Source: Centropus unirufus (Eukaryota > Chordata > Aves > Cuculiformes > Centropidae). From it: a stretch of 64,000 bases of DNA. The translations under genes were made by a program, and so were the position numbers. The notes beneath the pieces were generated by a model. That model did no database searches. It was not told the origin of the DNA and worked only from the letters and a program-made list of their open reading frames with translations. Where the stretch lies: assembly GCA_013397695.1 (NCBI GenBank), contig VYZI01000186.1:62001-126000 (forward strand). Direction: 5' to 3'. Positions 36,262-47,226 of this stretch are shown one piece after another (the stretch's first letter is position 1; each line of letters opens with the position of its first letter).

Positions 36262-36400
36262 GTCCCTCTAAGGCTTGTCTTTACCAGCTGCATCCAAACA
36301 AAACACTACGACTTCTCATCATTACTGACTGCTGAGGAGGTTTAATAATATTTTCCTCCGGAGCTAGGAGATTTGTGGTCTTCTAGATCTTGGGTAAGGC
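36262..36400 (-). promoter_or_regulatory. Putative 5' UTR and promoter of the PH-less ARHGAP24 isoform
   Basis: A separate promoter is expected just upstream (to the right) of the alternative first coding exon. On the minus strand there is an AT-rich TATTATTAAA stretch near 36340-36350 that could act as a weak TATA-like element, preceded by a purine-rich GGAGGAAAA run resembling an ETS core. I cannot fix the transcription start from sequence alone, and a further upstream non-coding exon is possible. The GC-richer stretch at 36900-37330 is another candidate for the start region. Confidence 0.25.
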
Positions 36401-39400
36401 TTGCAGTGATTTCAATGTTCTCTGCTTCAGTTTTGCTTTGGGAAACAATTTCCTTCCGTCTATTTCCTTTTGTTTCTTTTATTTCCTGCAGCAAGACAAC
36501 TGTCTATTATCCATCGTCATAACAAAGGAGTTTCAGTAAAAATATATATCTTCCATTCAAACAGAAGTGCCTGCACAGACAGAGGGGGAGAAAAACCTCT
36601 TCTACCAGCTGGAAGGGTGGTGGGGGGCGTTGAGTGGCAGAGACTCCAGTTCTGCAGAAAAAGGTCAAAGCTGCATGGTGCACAAGGGGATAGAGAAGAA
36701 CAGGATCAAAAAGGCCACTGAAGAATTTGCCAGTATACGATACTCCTCACTGGCTCCCTTTATCTCTGCAACCAAAAAGCAAAAACAACAGCCTCTTTTC
36801 CCAAAAGGGTCTCTGTCCGTAAGAGATTCCTTTCAAAAGACCTTTTATATACCCAGCTCCCCGTCTGATGTACTCATGGGCTTCTTGCTCGTTTTATTTC
36901 CTTCAGACTACCAGAAGCTCTCATGGGAGAGATGTGTCAGATGCGGCAGCAGCTCATCTTTGCCGGCAGATCCTGGGGAGCTGCTGAGGAGTGTGCGCCT
37001 CCACATGAGGATGCTCTGCTTGCTTACTCCCTTCCATTCCCATGCCTGGCAATGGCAGCCATGGCTGCTGCTCTGTCTGCGCCAGCCCCTCGCGTGCAGC
37101 AGGTGCAGAGAAATGATGTAGAGGAGGGAGCTGCCACAGCGCAGATTTGTCTGCTCCTCCGGGTGACTTTGAGTTGACTTCAGGCGGCTGTTGTGTGCAG
37201 TACCTTGAAAAGCAAGCAGGCTGTGCCTGGCTCCCAAAGGAGGTGCCAGACCGTACACTACTGTAAGGCTGCTAAAATGCTCACGGTCCTTCTCACCTCC
37301 TCCCTCCCCCCTTAGCTGCAAGCTCTGCACTTAGAACTCAGGCCTTTCCCTCCTGTAAAAAAATTGCCTTTTAAGTCTAATCAGGAAAGGTATTTCATGT
37401 GCAGACAGGCTTGCATGCCCTTCCTCACTTAATTTCTTTCTCCTTTCAGATTTTTTTCCAGTCACCTTACTCTTTTGGTGCAAAAAAAAAAAGAAAAAAA
37501 ACCAAATAAAAACCCCCTAGTTTCTAACTACCTTAGCAGATTCCCACCTGCCCTCCTCCCACCTTCTCTTTCTAGCACCGGTTAACAAATAACAATTTAA
37601 TTATATCGTTAATGATTTACAGAGCTCCATGCTCTGGTACCAAGAGTCCTTTCCCACTGCCAGGCGAACTTTAAATATCACTGGCTCACTAAGGCTCAGA
37701 TACAACAGTTTCACACATGCACACAAACACGCAGCTTGCTTACAACGCCAAAAAGAATCAGAAATTCAAATATGCTATTCAAAGTGACACCTGACTTGTA
37801 TGACACTAGACCTATTGCGGTTTAGCATCTAATACTGAAATTTAGGAAGTTGATATAAAATTGGGATGTTTTGATCAATTAGTTGTCTGAAATAATTTTG
37901 TATGGCAAGGCATTACTTGTTACTGGCTAGACAGAAAAGTTGCAGTCGCTTGTTTATAGCTAATGTAATAGATATAAAGACTTTTAACTTCAGTGTCTAC
38001 AGCTCATAAGGGCAGGCTCTTAGACAACATAAGCCAGAAATGCCCTTCTTTAGAAGGGGCAGACTATTGCAGCAGCTGTAGCACCATCCACGTAGAAAGG
38101 GATGATAATAAACATATGAGCGTGTCAAGCCATACATAATTACAGAACACATACCAGGGCTTATGAAGACTTGGTTAAGATAACTCACACTATGAACTTA
38201 GGTAACAAGTAATTAAAAAAATGGGGCACATGCTAGCAGCACAATTCTTAATAGAGACACATCCCGCAATACTGCTTTTGCCTTGTTATCAGGGTGAAAT
38301 CTTCTCAGTGAACACTAAATGCAAAATCATGTTCCATCTATTCTCATGTTTTCCAGGGAGTTGTTTGCTTTCCAACACAATTAATCCTAATTCAGTGTAT
38401 TTTCTCAAGACATCCAACAGTAAAAACCCTAAAACAGTAATTAAATAGTGATTCAAGGACTGCACCCATGTCTTGGTTTATGCAAATCAGCATGCAAAGT
38501 CTTCAGTGAGGCACTTCCCTCAGTAGCTGATATTAAAAACTCTTAAAATGACGGTGTCCTGAGAATTTCCATAGTGGCTAGAAGGATTCCCAGCCGTAAA
38601 CCAGAAATAGCTGCTGGCCTGTAAAAGCAAATGAAGGAAGCATGGGGTCGGGACTTGGGAGACTTGGTTTCTATTTGTAGCAACGTGCAAAGATTTGGAC
38701 TAGAAATAGTTTCACCTGATCTAGATCCCTGCCTCCTCAAACTTAAGACACTTCTCCACTTCTTGAAGAATTACAAGGTTGCCTGTCCTCAACATTTGCC
38801 ACAGAAGGATATAATGATGCTAGAAACCAAGTGCAAAAAAACCACAAAGATACTCTTTGAAAGATCCAGTCCTGTTATGGCAACAAATTTATTATTGCCA
38901 CAGCTGCTTACGCTGCTACTGGACTGGAGTAAGAGAACACTAAGGAGTTCAATGAGGCCTGCTTTACAAAAAGAAAGTTGGGATGGGTAATCTTCATGCC
39001 GTATAAACAAGCAGACTTCTTACCAAGCCTAACAGCAGAATATAGGGTTCCTCCCACCTCCTCTCTACCAAACCAGCTACCTGCCTGTAGAAGATCACAC
39101 CTTTTAAGAAAAAACTTTCTCCTTGTGATTTTTGGAGCTTGTTTTTTTTTGTCTGGGGGGAGTGGTGGTGGTGCTTTTTTTTTTTAAGCATCTTCCTATA
39201 TCCAGTACTATGCCAGCTTATTAATATACCAGGCCAGATTCCAGTGAGATGACTGCTTAGCCACATACTTCCCCAGGAGGAGCCAAAGAGAAGACAGTCA
39301 TGTTTGAAGAGGTGCCAGGCAGGCCCTGAATAGAGCGCAGAGGAAGATGGGTGGCTTAAAAGAAAAGTTTTGTTTAAAATGGGAGTTTCCTTCAGTCCTT

Positions 39401-40327
39401 CCCATTCTCTCTACCTGGCAGTTGAGAAAAAGACATTTGCAGTCAGCAATCACAGTTTTCAGTCATAACTGCATCTCTCAGTCATGAAACTGCACAGACA
39501 ATTCTGTTTGACCTCCTTCTCCAGCAACCCGGAGACAAGACCAAGAAGCATCTGATGCAATATGGATGCATCTCAGTGGAAAAATTCTATTTTCACACTT
39601 GGAGATCTGAGAGCTCAAAGAACAGACTGATTAACGTACTGACATTTTGTGTCAATCATACTTGTGTTATAATAATACAGGCATTATCTCTAGAATAGTA
39701 ATGATGAAAATAATTATATTAATTTGCAGCCCATTCAATGTAAGAGAGCTTTTATGAAAGACAAGTAAACATCCAACAATAACTTTTGATTCAGTACTAC
39801 TGAAATTATCGTGTATGCCAATCAAAAGAAAAATAATCTATCCTATGCTGCTACTGTTAATACTCTGAGGCTTATATTGGAGTGCATAGCTTTATATATT
39901 ATTACTAGTAGCTTCATATAATATTATTACTAGTCTTAGCTGTCACTTGCAGAAGAATCACTGACACCTCATTCTAACTGGCATGTATGAAACACATGGA
40001 CAGTCTTTTAGCTGGTGACCAAAAGAATTACCATGTTTCTCCCCATGGGAAAGCTGATTTCATAGAAGACCATCCTGTGAAAACTTTCCCTCACGTTGGT
40101 AATGCACTATCATATACTATTCTCATCAAGAGAAGAGGTTCCAGACAGTTTAAAGCCTTGTAATTGAGCCCTCTTCATGGGAACATGCCCAATACCTGCA
40201 GTGAAAGTGAAAATAACAATCTAGACTGTTCTCTTCAATTCAGAACTCTGGTTGTGACGAGATAATGGAAGAATCCTTATATGTCTTTGTATATTCAGGA
40301 ACCTTGCATGTTCCCTCACTGGCTCAC

Positions 40328-40450
40328 CTCCTCCAAATGGTGCCCATATAACCCTGCGAATGGATTTCACCCAGTCCTCCATGCCATTCTGCGTGCTCGC
40401 CATAAGAAGGTATGTCTCATGATTAGCTGTCATCCGCTCCCGATCTCCTC
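40328..40450 (-). CDS. ARHGAP24: ARHGAP24 exon, C-terminal part of PH domain
   Basis: This 123-bp exon encodes the last part of the pleckstrin-homology domain, with recognisable stretches GGDRERMTANHE, YLLMASTQN and MEDWVKSIRRVIW. The C-terminal PH helix carries the invariant tryptophan (MEDW). PH domains of this family bind phosphoinositides and recruit the protein to membrane. On the minus strand the acceptor is ttctcttgcAG just above 40450 and the donor is G|GTGAGC at 40327-40326. The exon starts with two bases finishing a glycine codon and ends with one base, which the next exon (GT) completes to glycine. It is used only by the PH-containing isoform, since the alternative first exon at 36.2 kb bypasses it. 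The previous coding exon was not found in the 23.5 kb to its right. Confidence 0.95.
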
Positions 40451-41149
40451 CTGCAAGAGAACATAAATTCACTTAGAAACCCTTTTGCTTTCCTGCCCAG
40501 CCAAGTTCCTCCCAGACTGACTGTATAAAGCAGTAATAGTTGCTCCATAGCAAGCAGAGGCAGATACTATGTAGTGGAATGTTTATTGTCAGACATGGCG
40601 TAAAAAGAAGGTCCCATCAGTACATTCCCCATGAGACAGTGAGAAGCCGCCATGCCTTTCAAAGAAAATGAGAGGATAAATGCCATCAGTAAACAAAACC
40701 AGCCCTATGCCCAGCATGGAGGCCTGCACTAATCTATAACTCAATACACACCCTGGAAATTTTGCAGTTAGTTATTGTACCATGACAGAGAGAATAAATG
40801 TAGAGAAATAAGTGTGCTTTGAACAAGTAGGGATGACTCCTTTTTCATATTCAGGAACAGAATATGTCACATTCATGGCAACAAAACTGGATGCACCCAA
40901 CTGTTGCTGTGATTCTCTTAAGAAGATAGCTGACAGCAGTAGGTGACTTGGTACAACCCACTGCCTTGGGCAGGTCTGGAGATGATTAGAATAAGAGGGA
41001 ACACACTACCCTACTACCCTTTCTTTAAAGGATGGGCCAACACTTAAAGTCAAAACCAGAACTTGGCTTGCCACAGGTTTTCACACTTTGGTACTGCTTC
41101 ATCTGTATCTTAACGGGTACAATGGTAGTGCAAGAGCTCATGGAGACTC

Positions 41150-41860
41150 AAACCTACTTTCCAGCACTGTAGAAAGAGCAAATCCTTCCAGAAAGACAGT
41201 GACAGGCATTTTGAAGCCCTTTCACTGAGCAAGGGGCATGCATGTGTCTGATACAGGCCAAGATGCCATTGGCCTCCTTGGCCACCTGGGCACTCTGCTG
41301 GCTCATGGTCATTTGGCTGGCAACCAACACCCCCAGGTCCTTCTCCTCTAGGCAGCTTTCCAGACACTCTTCTTTGGGTTGTTGTGTCCCAAGTGCAGGA
41401 GCTGGCATTTGGCCTTGCTGAACCTTATCCCGCTGGTCTCTGCCCATCGGTCCAGCCTGTCCAGATCCCTTTGAGGGGCCTCCCTACCCTCAAAGCAGAT
41501 CAACACTTCCTCCCAGCTTAGTGTCGTCTGTGAACTTGCTGAGGTCACATTCAATCCCTTCATCCAGGTCATTGATAAAGAGATTGAACAAGTCTGGATC
41601 CGGCACTGAGTCCTGGGGAACACCAAGCTTGTGACTGGCCTCCAGCTGGATTGAGCTCCATTTACCTCAACCCTCTGGGTCTGGCCACCCAGCCACTTTT
41701 CCACTCAGCAGAAGGTGCACCTGTCCAGGCCAGTAGCAGCCAGTTTCTTGAGCAAAACTCTGTGAGAAACTGTGTCAAATGCTTTACTGAAGTCCAGGTA
41801 GACTATGTCCACAGCCTTTCCCTCATCCGACAAGTGGGTCACCTTGTCAGGTGTATTGTT
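41150..41860 (-). mobile_element. CR1 LINE fragment, inverted (reverse transcriptase, frameshifted)
   Basis: Minus-strand translation in changing frames gives consecutive CR1 reverse transcriptase segments: DKVTHLSDEGKAVDIVYLDF, SKAFDTVSHRVLLKKLAATG, EKWLGGQTQRVEVNGAQSSW, RPVTS, DRLDRWAETSGIRFSKAKCQ, LLHLGHNNPKK and WPVSDTCMP-type remains. At least three frame changes or stops break it. It starts and ends internally, without the CR1 3' tail. It lies about 500 bp upstream of the PH exon in the host gene and in the same orientation. Confidence 0.9.
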
Positions 41861-42207
41861 AGCCTTTAAAATATATTTACTCCTTGAACAAGAAAGAGAA
41901 AGGAGGGAAAGTATTTCTGGTGGGTGCATGGAGCTGCAGAAACCACACTGGGAGGTAAAGGGGGCACAACAATTGCAGTGCTGGGCTAGCAATGTACAGT
42001 TCCATTAGAGAAGAATTATGCTGGTGGACTATACTTGGGATAAACTGCTAATCCTATCCAACAGGCAGGGTTAGAAAGTAAATCCGGAGGTTTGTGTCAT
42101 TTTTATCACAAGCTATACAGATCCAACAGTTTATTTACAATGAGAGGGTGAGGTGATGTCTTTCAACTGACTGAGTTGAGGAACTTCCTCTGTGTTTCAT
42201 TCCTAAG

Positions 42208-42251
42208 AGTTCATTTATTTAAGAGTATTTAAGTTCATTCATTTAAGAGTA
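42208..42251. repeat. Short tandem duplication (24-bp period)
   Basis: Two 20-bp copies (AGTTCATT.ATTTAAGAGTA) at 42208-42227 and 42232-42251 differ at one base. Confidence 0.85.
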
Positions 42252-43104
42252 AAGGAGTTGCCGATCCTGACTGTAGACCCCATAAAGCACATAACATTCA
42301 GAAAGCTGCTTTTGGCAGAGATACCAGCGAAATTGCTGAGTCTAACAGCCAGGCTCTAGGAACCAGTGACTTATTTGTTTGTGAAGGCCAAGACCTGGAA
42401 GCTACACTACATTAGAAATTTATGAGAGACTCATCAAAACACAGGAAGTTCAATGAATATAATTTCATATGACAATGTATTTAGAAACAGCAATTAATGA
42501 GTATCAAGTATATTGCCACCGTGTACACCAAGATGACATTTGGGTACATTTACCCAAGAAATACACACTCTTTTCTGTGCCCTGCATGACGAACACACTG
42601 CTGCATGCGGTACAGTTCAACGAACTGGAAAAACAAGGCGGCTCCTATACAGGCTGATGGCAAGGCCTTTATCTGGTGTTGCACACAACTTCAATAGTTA
42701 TTTTTGTCATGTGATCTGCAAATGTCAAAGATAATCAGCAATATTTAATTAATAGGTCTCTGAAATTTTCCGTTTGTGATGACTTAGAGAATAAGGGGCT
42801 ACTGCAGCTCGTGATCAAGGTAAGTTCCATGAGTGGTCTGTGAGGTTAGAGATAGAGACATGAACAATTTAGAGCTATAGAGTAAGTACACACTTTCTAC
42901 TGGCCTACCGCAAGAACAGAAATTTCACTGACACACCAGTTTCCAAGGCACAGATAATGGTTATTGATATGAAAAAGCTGCCTTCTGAACAGACTGTATA
43001 TTGCATTCGGTCATTGAGATATTCTTAGCCTAAGTCCTCTACTGAAAATATTGCAACCACACTGCACATAACCTGTACTTGACTCAGGGCCTATGGGAAA
43101 AAAG

Positions 43105-43400
43105 GGGAGTGGCACTTTATATAGGACTGCAGTGATGGGACAAGAGGGAATGGTTTTAAGCTGGAAGAGGGTAGACTTAGATTAGATATTAATATGAATT
43201 ATTTTACTGTGAGGGTAGTGAGGAGCTGGAACATGTTGCCTAGACAAGTCATGGACGCCCCATCCCTGGAGATGTTCAAGGCCAGTTCGGATGGGACTTT
43301 GAGGAAGCTGATCCAGTGGAAGGTGGCCCAGCCCATGGCAGGGGGCTTGGAACTGTGTGATCTTTAAGATCCTTCCTGACCCAAATCATTCTATAAGTCT
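43105..43400 (+). mobile_element. CR1 LINE 3' end
   Basis: This shows the typical last 300 bp of CR1: GGGAATGGTTTTAAGCTGGA, AGACTTAGATTAGATATTA, TGAGGGTAGTGAGGAGCTGG, CCCATCCCTGGAGATGTTCA, AAGGCCAG, GGGACTTTGAG and ATCTTTAAGATCCTTCCTGA, ending with the ATTCTAT-type tail (ATCATTCTATAAG). It is a 5'-truncated, non-coding copy. Confidence 0.92.
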
Positions 43401-44653
43401 ATCACCTAGAAGTAAAAAAATAACTATTTGATTCATAAAAAAAGAAACAAAAAGTGTGAAGCAACAACAACAACCCTGAGAAAACCCAAAGCACAACTTC
43501 TCCATCAGAGAAATTAATGCAGTTAATAGAATCATAAAAATCACTGCAAATCAGCCACAGACTCAGCACTTCTCCATGTCTGCCTGAGCCTGCAGAATGC
43601 TTGCTGTTTGCAGTGGAGGCATTTCAAGCTCAGCTGCCCATTGGTAACGTCTGTCCCATTTTGAGCTTCAGGATCCAATTTCAACAGGAAAGCTGCTGTT
43701 ACTGAATCAACAGCGGTGAATGAAGAGCAGTAAGCCACAGGGTGTCTCTTCCATCTCCCCTTTGGCTGGGGAGGTGCTCCTCGAGGGGAACATCAGTTAT
43801 CAGAAGCAGCATTAATAACTTCTGTGAGAATAAAAGCCTCAGGTACAGGCCACAAAAAGATAAGCATCTGGCTCCGTCTGTTTGGGGGATAAATAGCATT
43901 TAAACCCTGGTGCTTCCTGAAGAACACACTTTTAGGACTCCAGGTAGCCATGCCTGCCTAGTAGCAATGGGCCAAGACTCTTTTTCTTTTTTTACTCTTT
44001 ACCAGACCTAGAAAACCATTCTTGCTCCCACCTTGAAAGCACAAGCAAGTCGCTGATCACATATGAGGTGTGGTAGCAACGTCCACAAGCCTCAAACACA
44101 AAGACAGGGCCGGTCCCATGATGTTAGCATGTGATGTGAGCATGTCTGTGAAACAGAAAGCTCAGACCAGAGAAGCTCTCTGGGTTATGCACCACTGAGC
44201 TGTGTGAAATGCTATGCACTGAGACAAATAACTGCAGCTGTAGCAGACATTCAGTCCCCCAGGAACCAGGGACTGCAAGTGATGCTACACTGCAATGGGG
44301 GCAGTCAAGTGTGGAAATCCCTAAGTATTACACAGAAATAACACTCATAAACCGTGGGACACTGACCTTCCTGCTACCAGAGGGTCAGAGGCAGTAGTGA
44401 CCAGTGACCCGTTCCCCATGCTGTGCTCGGCCCCCAGAGGCTGCCCAGGCTGCTTCTTTTTGAGACCTGCTGAGAGTTTGGCCCAGCTGCTCAAAAAGTT
44501 GCTGGGTATTAATCTGATCCTCAACAAATTCCCACTCTGTACCAACCTCATATGCCAGACAGCATCGACTGGTAGAAGTGAGATGGAAGACAGACACCTT
44601 TCAGGGACATTCATTAATAGGAATAAGTACATATTCATTATATGTTTTACCAA

Positions 44654-44708
44654 CCCTGGGTAGATAATAATATTTTCAACAAGCCCAGGTAGATAATAAT
44701 GCTTTCAC
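44654..44708. repeat. Short tandem duplication (about 29-bp period)
   Basis: The shared core GGTAGATAATAAT..TTTCA occurs twice in tandem, with a few mismatches. No function is seen. Confidence 0.75.
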
Positions 44709-47192
44709 TGTTGTAAATCAGTCTACAGCAAATGAAATCCCTAATTTCATGACAGGTATTTGTATTAGCTTCCACCCACCTTGATTTTAAGCTGCCAATT
44801 TTGCCTCATACATCACTATTTAATTGATCGCAACATTAAAATAGAAACTTGTATTTCTGGACACTTCTTCCGTATGGCATATGACAACAGATACATTACA
44901 CAAGAAGCAACCAGCCACAACCAGCCAAACATATCAGCAGCAGACCTTTGCAAGCAAATCTTTTAACTAGCTAAACTAAAAATGTTTAGCTAGAAATGTA
45001 ACACTCTCTTGTTTCTTTCTCAAACATGTTGATATCAACGGTAATCATGTCATGAAAGAATACACAATCATTCAGTTGAGCCAAATATTTGAGCCAAAAA
45101 CATTACTCAAAAAACCTTCCATTTTCAGTTTTATGGAAAAACACTGCAGTCTCTTACTCAGCCTTCATGAAACTACTCCGTAAAAAATGTAACAGCCCTG
45201 TGGCACACTTAAGGATAGCGCAGGACACATACTATTCCATTATGCTTTCAACACCACAGCAACTAGAAGATGCTATGATATTTTCGTTTTCTTTGCAAAG
45301 CCCACGTTCCCAAACAGGCCTGTGAAAATCAATCCAGCACTCACAAGTCCCACCACCGCCAGCTCTTGCCATTACGCTGAATGCGCACATTGCATCGGGA
45401 TCTGTTCCAGGAGACCTTTGCCACTGTGAAACACCTGTGTATAATTGAGCTTATTTCAGTGCAAGAATCGTGGGAAATTTGGGCTGGCAACCACACAAAA
45501 GATCCATCTTTCAGGTTTGCACCACACAAACTACACCTTCTGATCCCTTCGCTGCCTCGTGCCTCGCCAGTGGCCAGGGTCTGCTCTGCTCTTCTGTCCA
45601 CACCCCATTTCTGTGGGGGGAACCTCGGATAATCTTACTTTTGATGCTGTGCACCTCTAAATGCTACATATCAACCATATGTGGTGGGAGTTCTCCCACT
45701 TACTAAATACTAATTGAAATTTTCTTAAGTAGCCAGTTGAATATCCTGAAACATATTCAAACATTTATTAATTTAAAGAGAGATTTGTAACCCTTGAAAA
45801 AGGACTTTTGAGGATAGTCAGCTGTCCAGTGTTAGACATTTTCATTGCATTTATCGCTGGACAAATTCTAGGTAATCAAGTCGCATCCATTGACCACAGA
45901 TAATGACTTAATCCACTATTTTCATAAGCAGGGAAAGGTCCCATACAATGTTGCCACTTGTTCTTTCCTGTGAGAGGAGCTGTAAAAGAAAGGATGATGA
46001 GGTGTCAATATCGATCCTCATTAACAGAGTTACAAAATGCCAGTTTGCAATAATACTTTCTTTACACTGTAGGATTATGCTTTGGATCTACCTGTCATTA
46101 TAACAGATGGAGCTGATATGCCCCCTGCCTGTTAAATACCCTGCTAAGGGCTATTTAGAGTAGAAAACCTTTCTAATGATAGAAATTACATTTCCATTCA
46201 CTGCACACCATCTCTCTAATGGAAATCTGAAAATAACATATGACTTTGTGCATATAGAGGCATAATCACTAAAGAAAAATAGGATAAAATTACAAATTTA
46301 ATTTACTCTGACATATATGAAAAAAAATACGGTTGTTAAATTAGGAGATCAAAGAATTGGAGATTGCGAGCTCTTGCAGCTCCTAGTTCAAACCTGCAGT
46401 GGTCTGCACAAGCTGAGCTGGAGCGGTCAGGTTACAGAGGCGTGTAATGACCCCTCTGACTCAAAATCACTTCTGGTGGCAAAGCATTTTATTCAGCACT
46501 GACCAGTGCGGCACAGCACATAGTCCCAAGAGCACCAATGGCATTTTTCACAGGGGCTGTATGTGATGTATTTGCCTGCAAAGCTAAAATTAATGGTAGG
46601 GAGAGGAAGGAAACTGAGGGAGAAGTGTTTCTCTAGTTTTCTGTTTTTAAGATATTGTAGACAAACATTAACCGGTAGCTGAAATTTCTACCAGGTGCTT
46701 TGAATTATATGGATAAATACATGTAGCCATAATTATTGCAGAAGAGTGCTCTAGAGATAGTACAGAGTTGTGGTGGGAGGAAAAACAGGCTCTGGCTCAG
46801 TGCAGGTAGCAGGCAGGAGCATGTCTCAGGGCCAAGTGAACACTTTGCTTATTGCTTGTCCTGGTGGGTGAGCCGCCTGCTCTGAACAGGGTCACAGAAA
46901 GCCACCTGCCCGCTCTGCCACGGCGTCGGATGATCTCCACAAACACCCAACTGTGGCACATTTCTGACTTAGTGCTTTTTCAGTTGCAGTGCTTCAAGAG
47001 TCACAGTTAAGCCTGATTACTGAAGAAGAAGTCTCTGACTCAGACTACTGACCACAGCACATAAATTAGAGGAAGAAAGTAACCAGTCTTGAAATGCGTG
47101 CATGTATTGGATGATGTCTGGTCCTGTTTATGGCAACCAAGGCTAATGGGAGATGGTGCATGTGGTCTCCAGCCCAAAGATGGACTCTACTG

Positions 47193-47226
47193 TATTAGTC
47201 AGCTACAGGTTATTAGTCAGCTACAG
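47193..47226. repeat. 16-bp direct repeat
   Basis: TATTAGTCAGCTACAG occurs exactly twice, at 47193-47208 and 47211-47226, separated by two bases. Confidence 0.9.

Larger units (their letters stand above)
30373..40327 (-). other. ARHGAP24 intron between PH and RhoGAP exons, hosting the alternative first exon
   Basis: This 9955-bp phase-1 intron of the long isoform contains the alternative first exon (36129-36240). For the short isoform its 30373-36128 part is the first intron. Other content: A-rich runs near 31370-31384 and 37483-37508, a GC-richer stretch at 36900-37330, a C-rich run near 35487-35500, and a cluster of transcription-factor-like motifs at 35968-35990. No transposon was recognised. 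Confidence 0.85.
10687..40450 (-). other. ARHGAP24: ARHGAP24 gene body (part within window)
   Basis: This is the 3' part of a split gene for a Rho GTPase-activating protein of the FilGAP family. From known biology, FilGAP stimulates GTP hydrolysis on Rac, binds filamin A through its C-terminal end, and is switched on by ROCK phosphorylation to suppress lamellipodia. Seven exons of the PH-containing form are recognised by near-identity of their translations to vertebrate ARHGAP24 as I remember it. Exon lengths in transcript order are 123, 208, 133, 74, 122, 1066 and 244 bp; intron phases are 1, 2, 0, 2, 1, 2. They join into one open frame of 655 codons plus stop. The human long form is about 748 residues, so roughly 93 N-terminal residues (start of the PH domain) are missing and should lie to the right of the window. 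Confidence 0.96.

Noticed and set aside
45341..45601. Minus-strand frame with CxxC (RCSLCGANL), considered as a zinc-binding exon
   Set aside because: A single CxxC pair without partner cysteines, no splice context and no family match make it unsupported.
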